A stretch of 40,201 nt of DNA from Thermococcus sp. (GCF_027063845.1 NZ_JAMOQU010000042.1:1-40201); one strand, 5' to 3'; shown: positions 1 through 8,532, counted from the stretch's first letter. Notes: generated by a model not told the origin, from the letters alone. Numbers and translations are program-made.

Positions 1-50
1 GGCATCGAAAGGTTTTTGTCCTCACGGGAAAATCAACTCAAGGTGGTAAT

Positions 51-1718
51 ATGGAGGGGCCCGACGCTTCGGTTGGAATCGTGTTCGGTGAATCGAGCAC
101 CGACCACTTCACGTTCATAGTCAACCCTAGGAACGAGCTCCCGCGCTTCGGCGAGTTCCTTGTCGTTAAAAACCGGGAGGGGGACGAGGTTTTAGCCCTG
201 CTCAAATCCATAAGAAACCTCAACTGGCTTATGGAGGCCGGGAGGGGAAGCTACGACTACGTTGAAAAGACGGTCAACGTTTTCTCGCGCGGAATTCTCG
301 ACAAGAGCGAGGAGATATTGGCTACGGCCAAGGTTCTCGGCGTTCTCAGAACTAGGGACGGCGAGTTTCTGCCAAAGCCCGCCCCGAACCGCGTCCCCAT
401 AAAGCCGGGCGAGAAGGTTTACCTCGCGAGGGACGAGGACCTGGAGAGAATATTCGCAAACGGCCACCTCAGGGTTGGAAAGCTCATCGCGAGGGGCAAC
501 ATAGAGGTTCGCCTCGACGCCAACAGGCTCGTTTCGAGGCACTTCGCGGTTCTGGCCGTTACCGGAGCCGGAAAGTCCAACACGATAGCCGTTCTCACCA
601 AGGAGCTCGTTGACAACGTTAACGCCACCGTCGTAATCCTCGACCCTCACGGCGAGTACCAGAGGTTGAGCTGGCCAGGGGCAAAGGTCAACCCGATAAA
701 GGCCACTATAGACCCCGGGAGAATAAGGCTGAGCGAGCTGGCAACGCTCCTCGGCATAGCCGAAAACGCGAGCCTCCAGAGGCGCTTCCTCGGGCTCGTT
801 TACCGAACAGTCAAGGAGGAGATGAGACGGGACGGAAAGGTCGTCGGCGGTCTGCCCTTCCTTGAAGCGATGGAGGACAAGATAGAGGAGTGGATTAGGG
901 TTTACGAGAACACCGACGACAAGGTAATCTACTACTACAACGAGAAGGGCATGGAGACGCCGAGGAAGATTCAGGCGAGAGATTTGGACTCTCTGATAAG
1001 GCTAAAGGACTACATAGGCGAGCTGAAAGCTAATTTCGGCGAGTTCATAAGCCCGGTAGATGTGCTCGGCGAGATAAGGCCCGGCATGGTGAACGTCATA
1101 GACCTCAGCGGGATGGAAGAGGAGCAGATGATAACGCTCGCGAGCTTCGTCCTGAGGGGAATCCTAAAGAACCGCATTGAGTACCTCAAAGCCGTCAGAA
1201 CCAACGACAGGCTCACCGCAAGGGAGATACTGGAGGCTTACCCGGCCGTGAAGAAGCCAATCCTCGTCATAGTTGAAGAAGCCCACATATTCGCGCCGAG
1301 GGGCGAGAAGAACCCCGCAACCCTGTGGCTCGGCAAGATAGCCCGAGAGGGGAGAAAGTTCGGCGTGGGCCTTGGAATAGTGTCCCAGAGGCCGAAGAAG
1401 CTCGACGACGACATACTCAGCCAGACCAACACAAAGATAATCCTCAAGCTCGTCGAGCCGAACGACCAGCGCTACGTCCAGCAGGCGAGCGAGCAGATAA
1501 GCGAGGACCTGCTGAGCGATATAGCCTCGCTGGGCGTCGGCGAGGCGGTGATAGTGGGCTACGCAATCACGATTCCGGCGATGGTGAAAATCTATAACTT
1601 CGAGAAGGACTTCAACGGCCACTATGGAGGAAGGGACATAGACATCGTTGGCGAATGGCTCGAGGGGAAGGAGGAAGAGGTGAGCGAGGAGGAGGCGATA
1701 GCTTCCCTCCCCCTGTGA
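51..1718 (+). CDS. herA: HerA bipolar DNA translocase/helicase
   Basis: Hexameric ATPase that works with NurA, and next to Mre11-Rad50, in resecting DNA double-strand ends to give 3' single strands for RadA. An N-terminal HAS-barrel region (about residues 1-140) precedes the RecA-like core. The Walker A motif VTGAGKSNT lies near residue 170 and Walker B with the acidic IVEEAH near 405, followed by a SQRP sensor-like segment near 440. The length of 555 aa is slightly under the usual 570-600. The ATG follows a GGTGGT ribosome binding site at about 43-48. It is the first gene of a same-strand operon; mre11 begins 9 nt after its stop. Identification is firm from motifs and gene order. Confidence 0.96.
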   Translation: MEGPDASVGIVFGESSTDHFTFIVNPRNELPRFGEFLVVKNREGDEVLALLKSIRNLNWLMEAGRGSYDYVEKTVNVFSRGILDKSEEILATAKVLGVLRTRDGEFLPKPAPNRVPIKPGEKVYLARDEDLERIFANGHLRVGKLIARGNIEVRLDANRLVSRHFAVLAVTGAGKSNTIAVLTKELVDNVNATVVILDPHGEYQRLSWPGAKVNPIKATIDPGRIRLSELATLLGIAENASLQRRFLGLVYRTVKEEMRRDGKVVGGLPFLEAMEDKIEEWIRVYENTDDKVIYYYNEKGMETPRKIQARDLDSLIRLKDYIGELKANFGEFISPVDVLGEIRPGMVNVIDLSGMEEEQMITLASFVLRGILKNRIEYLKAVRTNDRLTAREILEAYPAVKKPILVIVEEAHIFAPRGEKNPATLWLGKIAREGRKFGVGLGIVSQRPKKLDDDILSQTNTKIILKLVEPNDQRYVQQASEQISEDLLSDIASLGVGEAVIVGYAITIPAMVKIYNFEKDFNGHYGGRDIDIVGEWLEGKEEEVSEEEAIASLPL

Positions 1719-1727
1719 GGTGTTAAG

Positions 1728-3116
1728 ATGAAGTTCGCGCACATAGCCGATGCCCATCTCGGCCGGGAGCAGTTCAACCAGCCCTTCCGCTACGAGGACT
1801 ACGTTAAAGCGTTTCGTGAGGCCGTCGAGAAGGCCGTTAAGGCCAGGGTGGACTTCATACTCATCGCCGGAGACCTCTTCCACGTGAGCAGGCCGTCGCC
1901 TAAGGCCCTGCGCGATGCGGTCGAGATACTCGAAATCCCGAGGAGAAAGGAAATCCCTGTCTTCGCCATCGAGGGCAACCACGACAAGACGATTAGAGAG
2001 GCTTCCGTCTTCGACCTGCTCGAACACCTCGGCCTAATCAGGACCCTCGGCCTCAGAAGAGAGGAAAAGCGGGACGAGTTCCTGCGGAGCAAAAAGATTG
2101 CCGACCGCTACCTCGTCTGGGCAGAGGTCGGAGACCTCAAAATCTACGGCTTAAGACATCACACGCGCTGGCAGCTCATAAGGGGTAACACCAACGTCCT
2201 GAAGGCCCTCTTCAAGAGGGGAGACGTTTTGATGCTCCACCAGGCCGTTGATTACCTCGCGAGGGACACCCCTTATCAGGACGCCTTCGACCTCAAGCTC
2301 AGCGAACTTCCCGATAACTTCTCCTACTATGCCCTCGGGCACATACACGTGAGAAAGCTGGCCGAGCCCGAGCAGACGGGTCTAAAGGGCCCGATAGCAT
2401 ATCCTGGCTCCACCGAGCGGACTGACGTTAGGGAGGCGAGCCACGTAGTAGTTTACGGCGAGAGGGACAGAAAGCCGAAGCTCCGCGAGAACACCCAGCC
2501 GAAGGGCTTCTACATCGTTGAGGACTTCCGGCCGGAGTTCGTCGAGGTCGAGACGAGGCCCTTCTACCGCGTTACGGTTTCGGGAAACTCCAAGGCCGAG
2601 CTCAGGAGGAAGGTGGAGGAGGTAGCGGGTCTGATTCCAAAAGATGCGGTGGCAATCATCTACCTTGAGGGAACGGTGAAGGGTGGCGTTAGTTTAGCTG
2701 AGTTCAACGACCTGCTGAAGGGCTCTGGCATAGCCTACTACGCCTTCAGGAGCAGGGTCACGGGCGAGGCGATAATCTCTAAGGAGCGCGTGGGCGAAGA
2801 GATACTGACCGAGTGGGAGAGGGAGCTCTTCCTCCACCTGCGGAGTGAACCCAAGGAGTTCCCGCTCGACGAGTTCATGGACTGGCTCCTTGAGAAGTAC
2901 CGCCTCGGCGTTCCGGAAGGGATGAGGGCAAGGGCCCGCAAACCAGTGGAAGAGCCGAAGAAACCAGAAAATGCCGAAGAGAAACGGCCGAAAGAGGAAA
3001 AGCGCGTGAAAGCAACTCCAAAGAAGGAGAAAATAGAGAAGCCCAAAACCGAGAAGAAAACGAGACCGGCAAAGACGTCGAGCCTCGATGCGTGGCTCGG
3101 GGGTGGCAGGCAATGA
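1728..3116 (+). CDS. mre11: Mre11 DNA double-strand break repair nuclease
   Basis: Mn-dependent 3'-5' exonuclease/endonuclease of the Mre11-Rad50 complex. The metallophosphoesterase motifs are complete and in the same numbering as the Pyrococcus enzyme: D8-x-H10 (IADAHLG), D49 (AGDLFH), N84-H85 (EGNHD), and a later GHIH. After the capping domain comes a Lys/Glu/Pro-rich, probably disordered tail (about residues 395-448) that ends in KTSSLDAWLGGG (449-460), which resembles a PCNA-interacting peptide (see findings). The ATG is 9 nt after herA behind a GAGGTG site. Its stop overlaps the rad50 start as ATGA, which suggests translational coupling of the two subunits. Confidence 0.97.
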   Translation: MKFAHIADAHLGREQFNQPFRYEDYVKAFREAVEKAVKARVDFILIAGDLFHVSRPSPKALRDAVEILEIPRRKEIPVFAIEGNHDKTIREASVFDLLEHLGLIRTLGLRREEKRDEFLRSKKIADRYLVWAEVGDLKIYGLRHHTRWQLIRGNTNVLKALFKRGDVLMLHQAVDYLARDTPYQDAFDLKLSELPDNFSYYALGHIHVRKLAEPEQTGLKGPIAYPGSTERTDVREASHVVVYGERDRKPKLRENTQPKGFYIVEDFRPEFVEVETRPFYRVTVSGNSKAELRRKVEEVAGLIPKDAVAIIYLEGTVKGGVSLAEFNDLLKGSGIAYYAFRSRVTGEAIISKERVGEEILTEWERELFLHLRSEPKEFPLDEFMDWLLEKYRLGVPEGMRARARKPVEEPKKPENAEEKRPKEEKRVKATPKKEKIEKPKTEKKTRPAKTSSLDAWLGGGRQ

Positions 3117-5770
3117 GGGTCAGGAAAATCGAGATTCGGAACTTCAGGGCCCACAGGAAAAGCATTGTTGAGTTCAGCGACGGCATAAACCTGATAATCG
3201 GCCAGAATGGAGCCGGGAAGAGCTCAATCCTTGAGGCCATCTTCGCCTCGCTTTACCTTGGACACCCAAGTTTTCCGAAGGGCTATCTGAAGGCCAACGC
3301 CCGCGTCGGAACCGGGGAGCTTTCCCTGAGCCTGGAGTTCGAACACAACGGCAAAACCTACCGCATAACCAGGACGACGAAGAAGAGCGAGCTCCTTGAG
3401 AACGGAAGGCTTATCGCGGAGAAGAGCTCCGATATAGCGCGCTGGGTCGAGAGGAACGTTTACCCCCTGCAGGTCTATACGAACGCCCTCTACATCCGAC
3501 AGGGCGAGATTGAGGGCATAATCACCAACCGCGAGGTCATGGAAAAGGTTCTGCGCAAGGTTCTCGGCATAGAGGACTACGAGAACGCCGAGAGGAACTC
3601 GGCAGAGGTAATCCGCGAGCTGAAGAGGAGAAGGGAGAACCTGAAGAAGCTCATCGAGAGGAAAGCTGAAGTCGAAGGCAGTTTGAGAGAGGCCGAGAAG
3701 AGGTTCGCTGAGACGCTGAAGAGGATTAGTGAGCTGAGGAAGAGGGAAAGGGAGCTTTCGGCCGAGGTCGAGAGGCTTGCCCGGCTGTACCGCGAGATGA
3801 AAGGTAAAAAGGAGCTGATAGCCGGCCTCGAGAAGAAAATGGCACTCCTCGAAAAATCGCTGGCGAGCGAGGAGGAACTTTTGAAGGAGAGGGAGAAGAG
3901 GATAGAGGAGCTGAAGCTCGAGCTGGAGGAGCTGGAGGAGAAGAGGGCGAGGCTTGAGGAGTTAAAACCTCTCGCCGAGGAGTACATTGAGCTGGGCAAG
4001 CTTTTGAAGCTGAAGGACGAGCTCTCGAATGTTGAGGTTGGGCTTTCATCGCTAAGGGAAAAGCTCCGCTCTCTCGAGAGAGAAATGGCGAAGCGAGAGG
4101 AGCTGGAAAGGAAACTTGGGGAGCTGAAAAGGAGCGAGGAGGAGACAAGGAGGGAATACGAGAGGCTCAAGGAGAGGCACAAGCTCTACCAGCGCGCCCT
4201 GTCAATCCTCGGCGAGGCCGAGAAGCACAGGAAGGAGCTTGAGAGGGCCGGCTACACCGTCGAGAAGCTTGAAAAGGAACTCAAAGAAATCGAGAAAGCC
4301 AAGGAGGAGCTTGAAAAACTCCAGGAGGAGATTTCAAAGGTCAGGGAGAGAATAGCCTCGCTGAGGGGGAAAAAGGCGGAGCTTATTGCCAACATGGAGA
4401 GACTGGAAGGGGCCAAAATCTGCCCCCTCTGCAGAAGACCCATAGACGAGCACGAGGAAGGCGAAATCCTGGCCGAGTACAGGGCCGAGATTTCGAGGAT
4501 TGAGAGTGAAGTTAAAACCTTCGGGGAGAAGCTTGAGGAGCTGAGGAAGCGCGAGGTCGAGCTAAGGAAGCTCCTCGCGAGGGAGCCGAAGCTGATTCGC
4601 CTCAAGAAGACTGCCGATTTGCTCAGAGAGGCGGAGGAGAAGCTTGAGGAGCTCGGCGTTGAGGAGCTTGAGAGGGACGCGAAGCTCTTCGAGGAAACGA
4701 AGGAGATGCTCATCGGCCTCAAGAAGGAAATCCGGAGCGTAAGGGAAAGGCTTGAGGAGCTTGAGGGCCTTGAGAAGGAAAAGAGGGCTGTAGAGAAGGA
4801 ACTCCACGCCCTTGAGGAGAAAAAGGCCGACATTCTAAAGAGGCTCTCCGAGAGGGGATTCGGCTCCTTTGATGAGGTCAAGGAGAGGATTGGGGAGCTT
4901 GAGAAGCCCTATCGCGAGTTCCTCTCGCTGAAGGACGTTCCGAGGAGGATTGAGGCCCTCGAGAAGAAGCTCGACATCGAGCGGAGGAAGGCCGATGAGT
5001 CAAGGGCGAACATAGCGCGCTTAAAGGCCGAGCTCGAAAAGGCGAGAAAAGAGCTGGAGGAAGCCAGGAAGGAATTCTCGGAGGAGGACTTTGAGAGGGC
5101 CGAGAGGGAATACCTTGAGAAGTCGAGAGCCCTTGAGAGGGCGAGGGCCGAGCTTGAGGGAGCGGAGAGCCTGAGGGACGAGATAGCTCGCTTGATAGAC
5201 GAGCTGAAGGCGAACCTCGGGGAGATTGAAAAGGCCGAGAGGGAGCTCGAGCTCGTCGAGAAGGCGCTGGCAGACCTGACGGCCTTCAGGGAAAAGATAG
5301 CCCGGCTGAAGGCGGAGGAGGAACTCAGGGGGCTTGAAGAGGTGCAGAAGCTGGCCGGAGAGCTGTTCTCGGAGATGACCGAGGGCAAGTATCAGGGGAT
5401 AAAGCTGAGGCGCGAGAAGCGCTATGGTAAGGAGCGGATTGAGCTTAAAATCCTCTACGCGGGCAACGAAGTTGGAATAGACTTCCTCAGCGGTGGGGAG
5501 AGGATAGCGCTTGGTTTGGCCTTCCGCCTTGCCCTCTCGCTCTACAAGGTGGGCAACCTTGAACTGCTTATCCTGGACGAGCCAACGCCCTTCCTCGACG
5601 AGGAGAGGAGGAAGAAGCTCGTGGAGATTATATCAAGCCAGCTGAGAAAAATACCTCAGGTAATCATCGTCTCGCACGACGAAGAACTGAAGGACGCGGC
5701 CGATTACGTGATAAGGGTTACCAACGCCGGTGAAGCGAGGGTGGAGGTGGAGAGCCTTGGAGCGTATTGA
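3113..5770 (+). CDS. rad50: Rad50 SMC-like ATPase of the Mre11-Rad50 complex
   Basis: ABC/SMC-type ATPase that clamps DNA and controls Mre11 nuclease activity. Walker A GQNGAGKS is at residues 30-37. Long heptad-rich Glu/Lys/Leu coiled coils flank the zinc hook CPLC (C437-x-x-C440). The signature FLSGGERIALGLAF and Walker B LLILDEPTPFLD lie near the C-terminus. The 885-aa length fits the archaeal family. The start chosen is the ATG at 3113, overlapping the mre11 stop; a start 21 nt upstream would add residues not expected before the conserved MRVRKIEIRNF. The gene overlaps nurA by 14 nt. Confidence 0.97.
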   Translation: MRVRKIEIRNFRAHRKSIVEFSDGINLIIGQNGAGKSSILEAIFASLYLGHPSFPKGYLKANARVGTGELSLSLEFEHNGKTYRITRTTKKSELLENGRLIAEKSSDIARWVERNVYPLQVYTNALYIRQGEIEGIITNREVMEKVLRKVLGIEDYENAERNSAEVIRELKRRRENLKKLIERKAEVEGSLREAEKRFAETLKRISELRKRERELSAEVERLARLYREMKGKKELIAGLEKKMALLEKSLASEEELLKEREKRIEELKLELEELEEKRARLEELKPLAEEYIELGKLLKLKDELSNVEVGLSSLREKLRSLEREMAKREELERKLGELKRSEEETRREYERLKERHKLYQRALSILGEAEKHRKELERAGYTVEKLEKELKEIEKAKEELEKLQEEISKVRERIASLRGKKAELIANMERLEGAKICPLCRRPIDEHEEGEILAEYRAEISRIESEVKTFGEKLEELRKREVELRKLLAREPKLIRLKKTADLLREAEEKLEELGVEELERDAKLFEETKEMLIGLKKEIRSVRERLEELEGLEKEKRAVEKELHALEEKKADILKRLSERGFGSFDEVKERIGELEKPYREFLSLKDVPRRIEALEKKLDIERRKADESRANIARLKAELEKARKELEEARKEFSEEDFERAEREYLEKSRALERARAELEGAESLRDEIARLIDELKANLGEIEKAERELELVEKALADLTAFREKIARLKAEEELRGLEEVQKLAGELFSEMTEGKYQGIKLRREKRYGKERIELKILYAGNEVGIDFLSGGERIALGLAFRLALSLYKVGNLELLILDEPTPFLDEERRKKLVEIISSQLRKIPQVIIVSHDEELKDAADYVIRVTNAGEARVEVESLGAY

Positions 5771-6995
5771 CGACAGGCACCTCGAGGAAATCAGGCACTT
5801 CCTCAGGGAGAGCAGGAAGGAGCTCGGAAAGCTCGTCCCCCTCGTGAGGAAGCACTACCGCTGGGAAGACCTTCCAGAGCCGAAGAAGGCGAGGGTTTAC
5901 GCCGTTGACGGGAGCAGGATGGCCAGGAGGCTCAGCGGGGCGATAATCTACGCCGTCTCCGCATCAGCGGTCGGCGACGACCTCTACTACTGGAACGACA
6001 TCGGGGCGCTCTTCCCCTACAGCAACGCCGATGATAGAATAAGGGTTCATATGGACACACTGGAGAAGAGAATGGGCGCTCTCGTCGGGGAAATGTCAGA
6101 CCTCGTGCTCATGGACGGCACGATAAGCGGGGCCCTCATAAGACCGCCGAGCTACGCCAACTCAACTACGAACCAGCTCTACGAAAGGCACGGGAGGACG
6201 CTTTTGGAGGCCTCGATGGACTTCCTTGATGCCCTCAATCTCAAGTGGAAGGAGTGGAAGCGGGAGCTCAAAAAGGGCGTCATCTCGGGTCCATCTCTAC
6301 TCGCGCGCGGGAGGGGAGGGACGTCAATCTTCAAGATACTGGAGGAGAAGGGCTCACGGAGCATTCGCGGGAAAATCTGGTGGGTGGTTGATGCTGAGAA
6401 CCTCATAGTCCTCTTCGAGTACCTCGAGTACCTCCACGCCCTCGATAGGCTTTTGGAAAACGATATAGCCTCGATAGCGAAGACCTTCTACCGCTCGGAC
6501 GTCATAGGGACTGTTGCAGAGAGGGAGAAGCTGAAGAGGGTCCCGATAATGGTGGACACACCGGTCGTGGCCTCGCTGACCGATAAGAGCGGTTACCTGC
6601 GCTTCTCGTCGAAGGTCGGCAAGAAGGAGGCCCTCGCCGGGCTAATCCTCGACCTCATGGAGCACGGCTTTTTCGAGAACCTTCGCGAGATTCTCGTCCT
6701 CGACGGAAGGAAGATAGAGGGCGCGAGGATACGGCCGGCCTACGTCCGGTTTGCCGATGGAGGACTCATATACCTTCTCGAGGTTCCGGAGAAGCAGGAC
6801 TTCGAGGATACCCTCGCGAAAATCCTCTCGGTGGCCGAAGATGAGTACGTGATTCCGCTCGAGTACGCGCACCACTCGGTCGTAATCAAGAAGAGGGAGT
6901 TCGACGCGTACGTCGACGCAATCCTGAGCGCGATAGTTGGCGAGGACGAGGCTTACCTGAACTTCCTGCGCTACGGAAGGGAACCGCTGGAGTGA
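5757..6995 (+). CDS. nurA: NurA 5'-3' nuclease
   Basis: Toroidal Mn-dependent nuclease, partner of HerA in end resection. NurA-family acidic motifs are visible: YAVDGSRMARR near residue 50 and LVLMDGTISG near 120, with YVRFADGG and a His-rich AHHSVVIKKREFDAY segment at the C-terminus. The probable start is TTG 5757 (LERIDDRH), which has a strong GGAGGTGG site 7 nt upstream at 5743-5750; the longer GTG start at 5730 has no such site and adds Trp/Arg-rich residues. The gene starts inside the end of rad50. It is 412 aa, in the range of Thermococcales NurA. The start codon is the only uncertain point. Confidence 0.93.
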   Translation: MERIDDRHLEEIRHFLRESRKELGKLVPLVRKHYRWEDLPEPKKARVYAVDGSRMARRLSGAIIYAVSASAVGDDLYYWNDIGALFPYSNADDRIRVHMDTLEKRMGALVGEMSDLVLMDGTISGALIRPPSYANSTTNQLYERHGRTLLEASMDFLDALNLKWKEWKRELKKGVISGPSLLARGRGGTSIFKILEEKGSRSIRGKIWWVVDAENLIVLFEYLEYLHALDRLLENDIASIAKTFYRSDVIGTVAEREKLKRVPIMVDTPVVASLTDKSGYLRFSSKVGKKEALAGLILDLMEHGFFENLREILVLDGRKIEGARIRPAYVRFADGGLIYLLEVPEKQDFEDTLAKILSVAEDEYVIPLEYAHHSVVIKKREFDAYVDAILSAIVGEDEAYLNFLRYGREPLE

Positions 6996-7723
6996 TGGAG
7001 ATGATTAGAGTCGGAACCTGTGGCTTCTGCGAGGGAAGGTCGAAATATTTCCGGGACTTCGATGCCGTTGAGGTTCAGCAGACCTTTTACCGAATCCTCC
7101 AGGAGAAAACCCTTGAGCGCTGGAGGAAGGAAGCTCCCGAGGGCTTCATCTTCGCGATGAAGGCCTTTCAGGGCGTAACGCACCCGCCGAACAGCCCAAC
7201 GTGGCGGAGGAGCAACGTTAGACCGAGCAAAAACGTCGGCCTTTTGAGGCCAAACAGCGACGTCCTTCACTTCTGGCGCCTGACGCTGAAGGAGGCTGAA
7301 CTTCTCGGCGCGCGCTTCATTCTCATTCAGTTGCCGAAGAGCTTCAAGGAGAACGAGGAGAGCTTCGCCAACGCGGAAAGATTCTTCGAGATGATTGACA
7401 GGGGAAACTTCGAGATAGCCGTTGAGCTGAGGGGCTGGAGCGAGAAGGGCGTTAAGCGCTTCGTTAGAGCCTTTGACGTCATAGACGTGACCGACCCGCT
7501 CGTGAGGATTCCACTCCACAGGGGCGAGACGAACTATTACTGGCTCCACGGGCGCTACGAGAATGGGCGGATAATTTACCGGCACTCCTACAGCGATGAG
7601 GAACTGCAGAAAATCAGGGAGCGCGTCCTCGGCTGGAACAGAAATGAGAGCTTCGTCTTCTTCAACAACACCGAGATGTGCCAAGACGCGAAGAGGTTCA
7701 AGGCAATTATAGGGAAAGGGTGA
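6995..7723 (+). CDS. DUF72 family protein
   Basis: TIM-barrel protein of the DUF72 family (COG1801), whose function is not settled. Seen in the sequence: the family start MIRVGTCGF, EVQQTFYRI, the FAMKAFQGVTHPP segment, a central WHRF-like region with ILIQLPKSF, and a C-terminal YYWLHGRYE followed by FNNTEMCQDAKRF. The start overlaps the nurA stop (GTGATGG at 6992-6998), so it is probably co-transcribed with the resection operon. Whether it takes part in repair is not shown. The ATG at 7001 is an alternative start. Confidence 0.85.
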   Translation: MEMIRVGTCGFCEGRSKYFRDFDAVEVQQTFYRILQEKTLERWRKEAPEGFIFAMKAFQGVTHPPNSPTWRRSNVRPSKNVGLLRPNSDVLHFWRLTLKEAELLGARFILIQLPKSFKENEESFANAERFFEMIDRGNFEIAVELRGWSEKGVKRFVRAFDVIDVTDPLVRIPLHRGETNYYWLHGRYENGRIIYRHSYSDEELQKIRERVLGWNRNESFVFFNNTEMCQDAKRFKAIIGKG

Positions 7724-7726
7724 ACC

Positions 7727-7756
7727 TTCGATAGGGATTTATACAACTCCATCGAA
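7727..7756 (+). promoter_or_regulatory. vapBC promoter flanked by an inverted repeat
   Basis: A TATA element ATTTATAC at 7737-7744 lies about 33 nt before vapB. It is flanked by the perfect arms TTCGAT (7727-7732) and ATCGAA (7751-7756). Toxin-antitoxin complexes usually bind palindromes at their own promoter, so this is a candidate autoregulatory operator. The repeat is seen; its role is inferred. Confidence 0.5.
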
Positions 7757-7774
7757 TTCTCCTTAGGTGGGAGC

Positions 7775-7951
7775 ATGGAGGAGATAACGATAAAGGTTCC
7801 GGCGGGAGTTAACATTGAACGGCTCAAAAAATTCCTTGAAGCTGATGCAGAGTTTCTCGCAAAGGCCATGAAAAAGAAAGTCCGTCCCGGAATGCTTGGA
7901 AGGGCAAGCGCCGAGGAGCTTGAGGAGTACGCCGGGGAGGTAGGCCGGTGA
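7775..7951 (+). CDS. vapB: VapB-like antitoxin
   Basis: 58-residue protein, MEEITIKVPAGVNIERLKK to ELEEYAGEVGR. The first eight residues form a short basic beta strand of the kind found in ribbon-helix-helix/AbrB-type antitoxins; the rest is helical and charged, as expected for a toxin-wrapping tail. The ATG follows GGTGGGAG at 7767-7773. It overlaps the toxin start by 4 nt (GTGA), the normal coupling in vapBC loci. The assignment rests on size, position and the PIN-domain partner rather than on a distinctive motif. The predicted role is to neutralise VapC and repress the operon. Confidence 0.75.
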   Translation: MEEITIKVPAGVNIERLKKFLEADAEFLAKAMKKKVRPGMLGRASAEELEEYAGEVGR

Positions 7952-8400
7952 TTTACGTTGATTCCAACGTGTTTTACAACTACCTCTTTGAGACTTCCCT
8001 AACGGAGCGGGCGTTCCAAGTTCTTGAGAAAAACCGAGGAATGCTGGCCACGTCCTTTTCAACGGTGGAAGAAGCAACGTACGTCGTTTTGAGAAAGTTG
8101 CTCTCGGAAAAAGCTGGAATTCGCAACAGATACGATGCAAAAAGATACCTGAAGACGCGTGAAGGCCGGACATTGATAGACGAGGCTTTTACATCGGTAC
8201 TTGCATTGATTTTTCAATACGACGTTGAACTCGTTGAGGACGCAACGAGCCCGGGGCTTGTCCAAAGCTATGCCGTCAAATACGGTTTGATGCCGAGAGA
8301 TGCCCAGATTGTTGCCACCTGCCTTCTAAATGGGATAAAGAAAATAGCAACCTTTGACAACGACTTCGATGACGTTGATGAGCTCTCTGTTATTCGATAG
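7948..8400 (+). CDS. vapC: VapC-type PIN-domain ribonuclease toxin
   Basis: 150-aa PIN-domain protein. The metal-binding acidic residues are in order: D5 in MIYVDSN, E in STVEEATYV near residue 41, D in MPRDAQIVA near 117, and D in ATFDNDFDD near the end. VapC toxins cleave RNA (tRNA or rRNA loops) when not bound by VapB. The GTG start overlaps the vapB stop. Codon use is slightly more AT-rich than in the neighbouring repair genes, common for mobile toxin-antitoxin loci. No lesion is visible, so the pair is probably active. Confidence 0.88.
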   Translation: MIYVDSNVFYNYLFETSLTERAFQVLEKNRGMLATSFSTVEEATYVVLRKLLSEKAGIRNRYDAKRYLKTREGRTLIDEAFTSVLALIFQYDVELVEDATSPGLVQSYAVKYGLMPRDAQIVATCLLNGIKKIATFDNDFDDVDELSVIR

Positions 8401-8458
8401 GCTCAGGCACGGGTCCAGCTCATCACCGTCAGCCGAGGGTGTCGTCATCATCGCCCCC
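8399..8458 (-). ncRNA. C/D box guide sRNA
   Basis: Read on the minus strand, four boxes occur in canonical order and spacing: C box ATGATGA (8445-8451), a 12-nt guide CGACACCCTCGG (8433-8444), D' box CTGA (8429-8432), C' box GTGATGA (8420-8426), a 13-nt guide GCTGGACCCGTGC (8407-8419), and D box CTGA (8403-8406). A GGC/GCC terminal stem is possible. Such RNAs bind L7Ae, Nop5 and fibrillarin and direct 2'-O-methylation of the base paired 5 nt upstream of D or D'. Targets were not identified. A minus-strand TATA-like TTATAAAG is at 8487-8494. The D box lies 3 nt past the vapC stop. Confidence 0.8.
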
Positions 8459-8486
8459 GAAACTAAAAACTCTAAACTTCAAAAAA

Positions 8487-8532
8487 CTTTATAAGCCATA
8501 AAGCGTACTCACGAGTATGATACTCACGAGTA
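8487..8532 (+). promoter_or_regulatory. Leaderless promoter with tandem palindromic operator
   Basis: TATA element TTTATAAG (8488-8495) with an A-rich BRE lies about 25 nt before ATG 8517, so the mRNA is probably leaderless. TACTCACGAGTA (arms TACTC/GAGTA) occurs twice with a 15-nt period, at 8506-8517 and 8521-8532, covering the presumed transcription start and codons 1-5. This looks like an operator. The TATA is nearly symmetrical and may also serve the minus-strand sRNA. Confidence 0.6.

Noticed and set aside
1164..2027. Long minus-strand frame across the herA/mre11 junction
   Set aside because: It is antisense to two strongly supported genes and has no ribosome binding site or promoter. 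Similar shadows opposite rad50 were also dropped.
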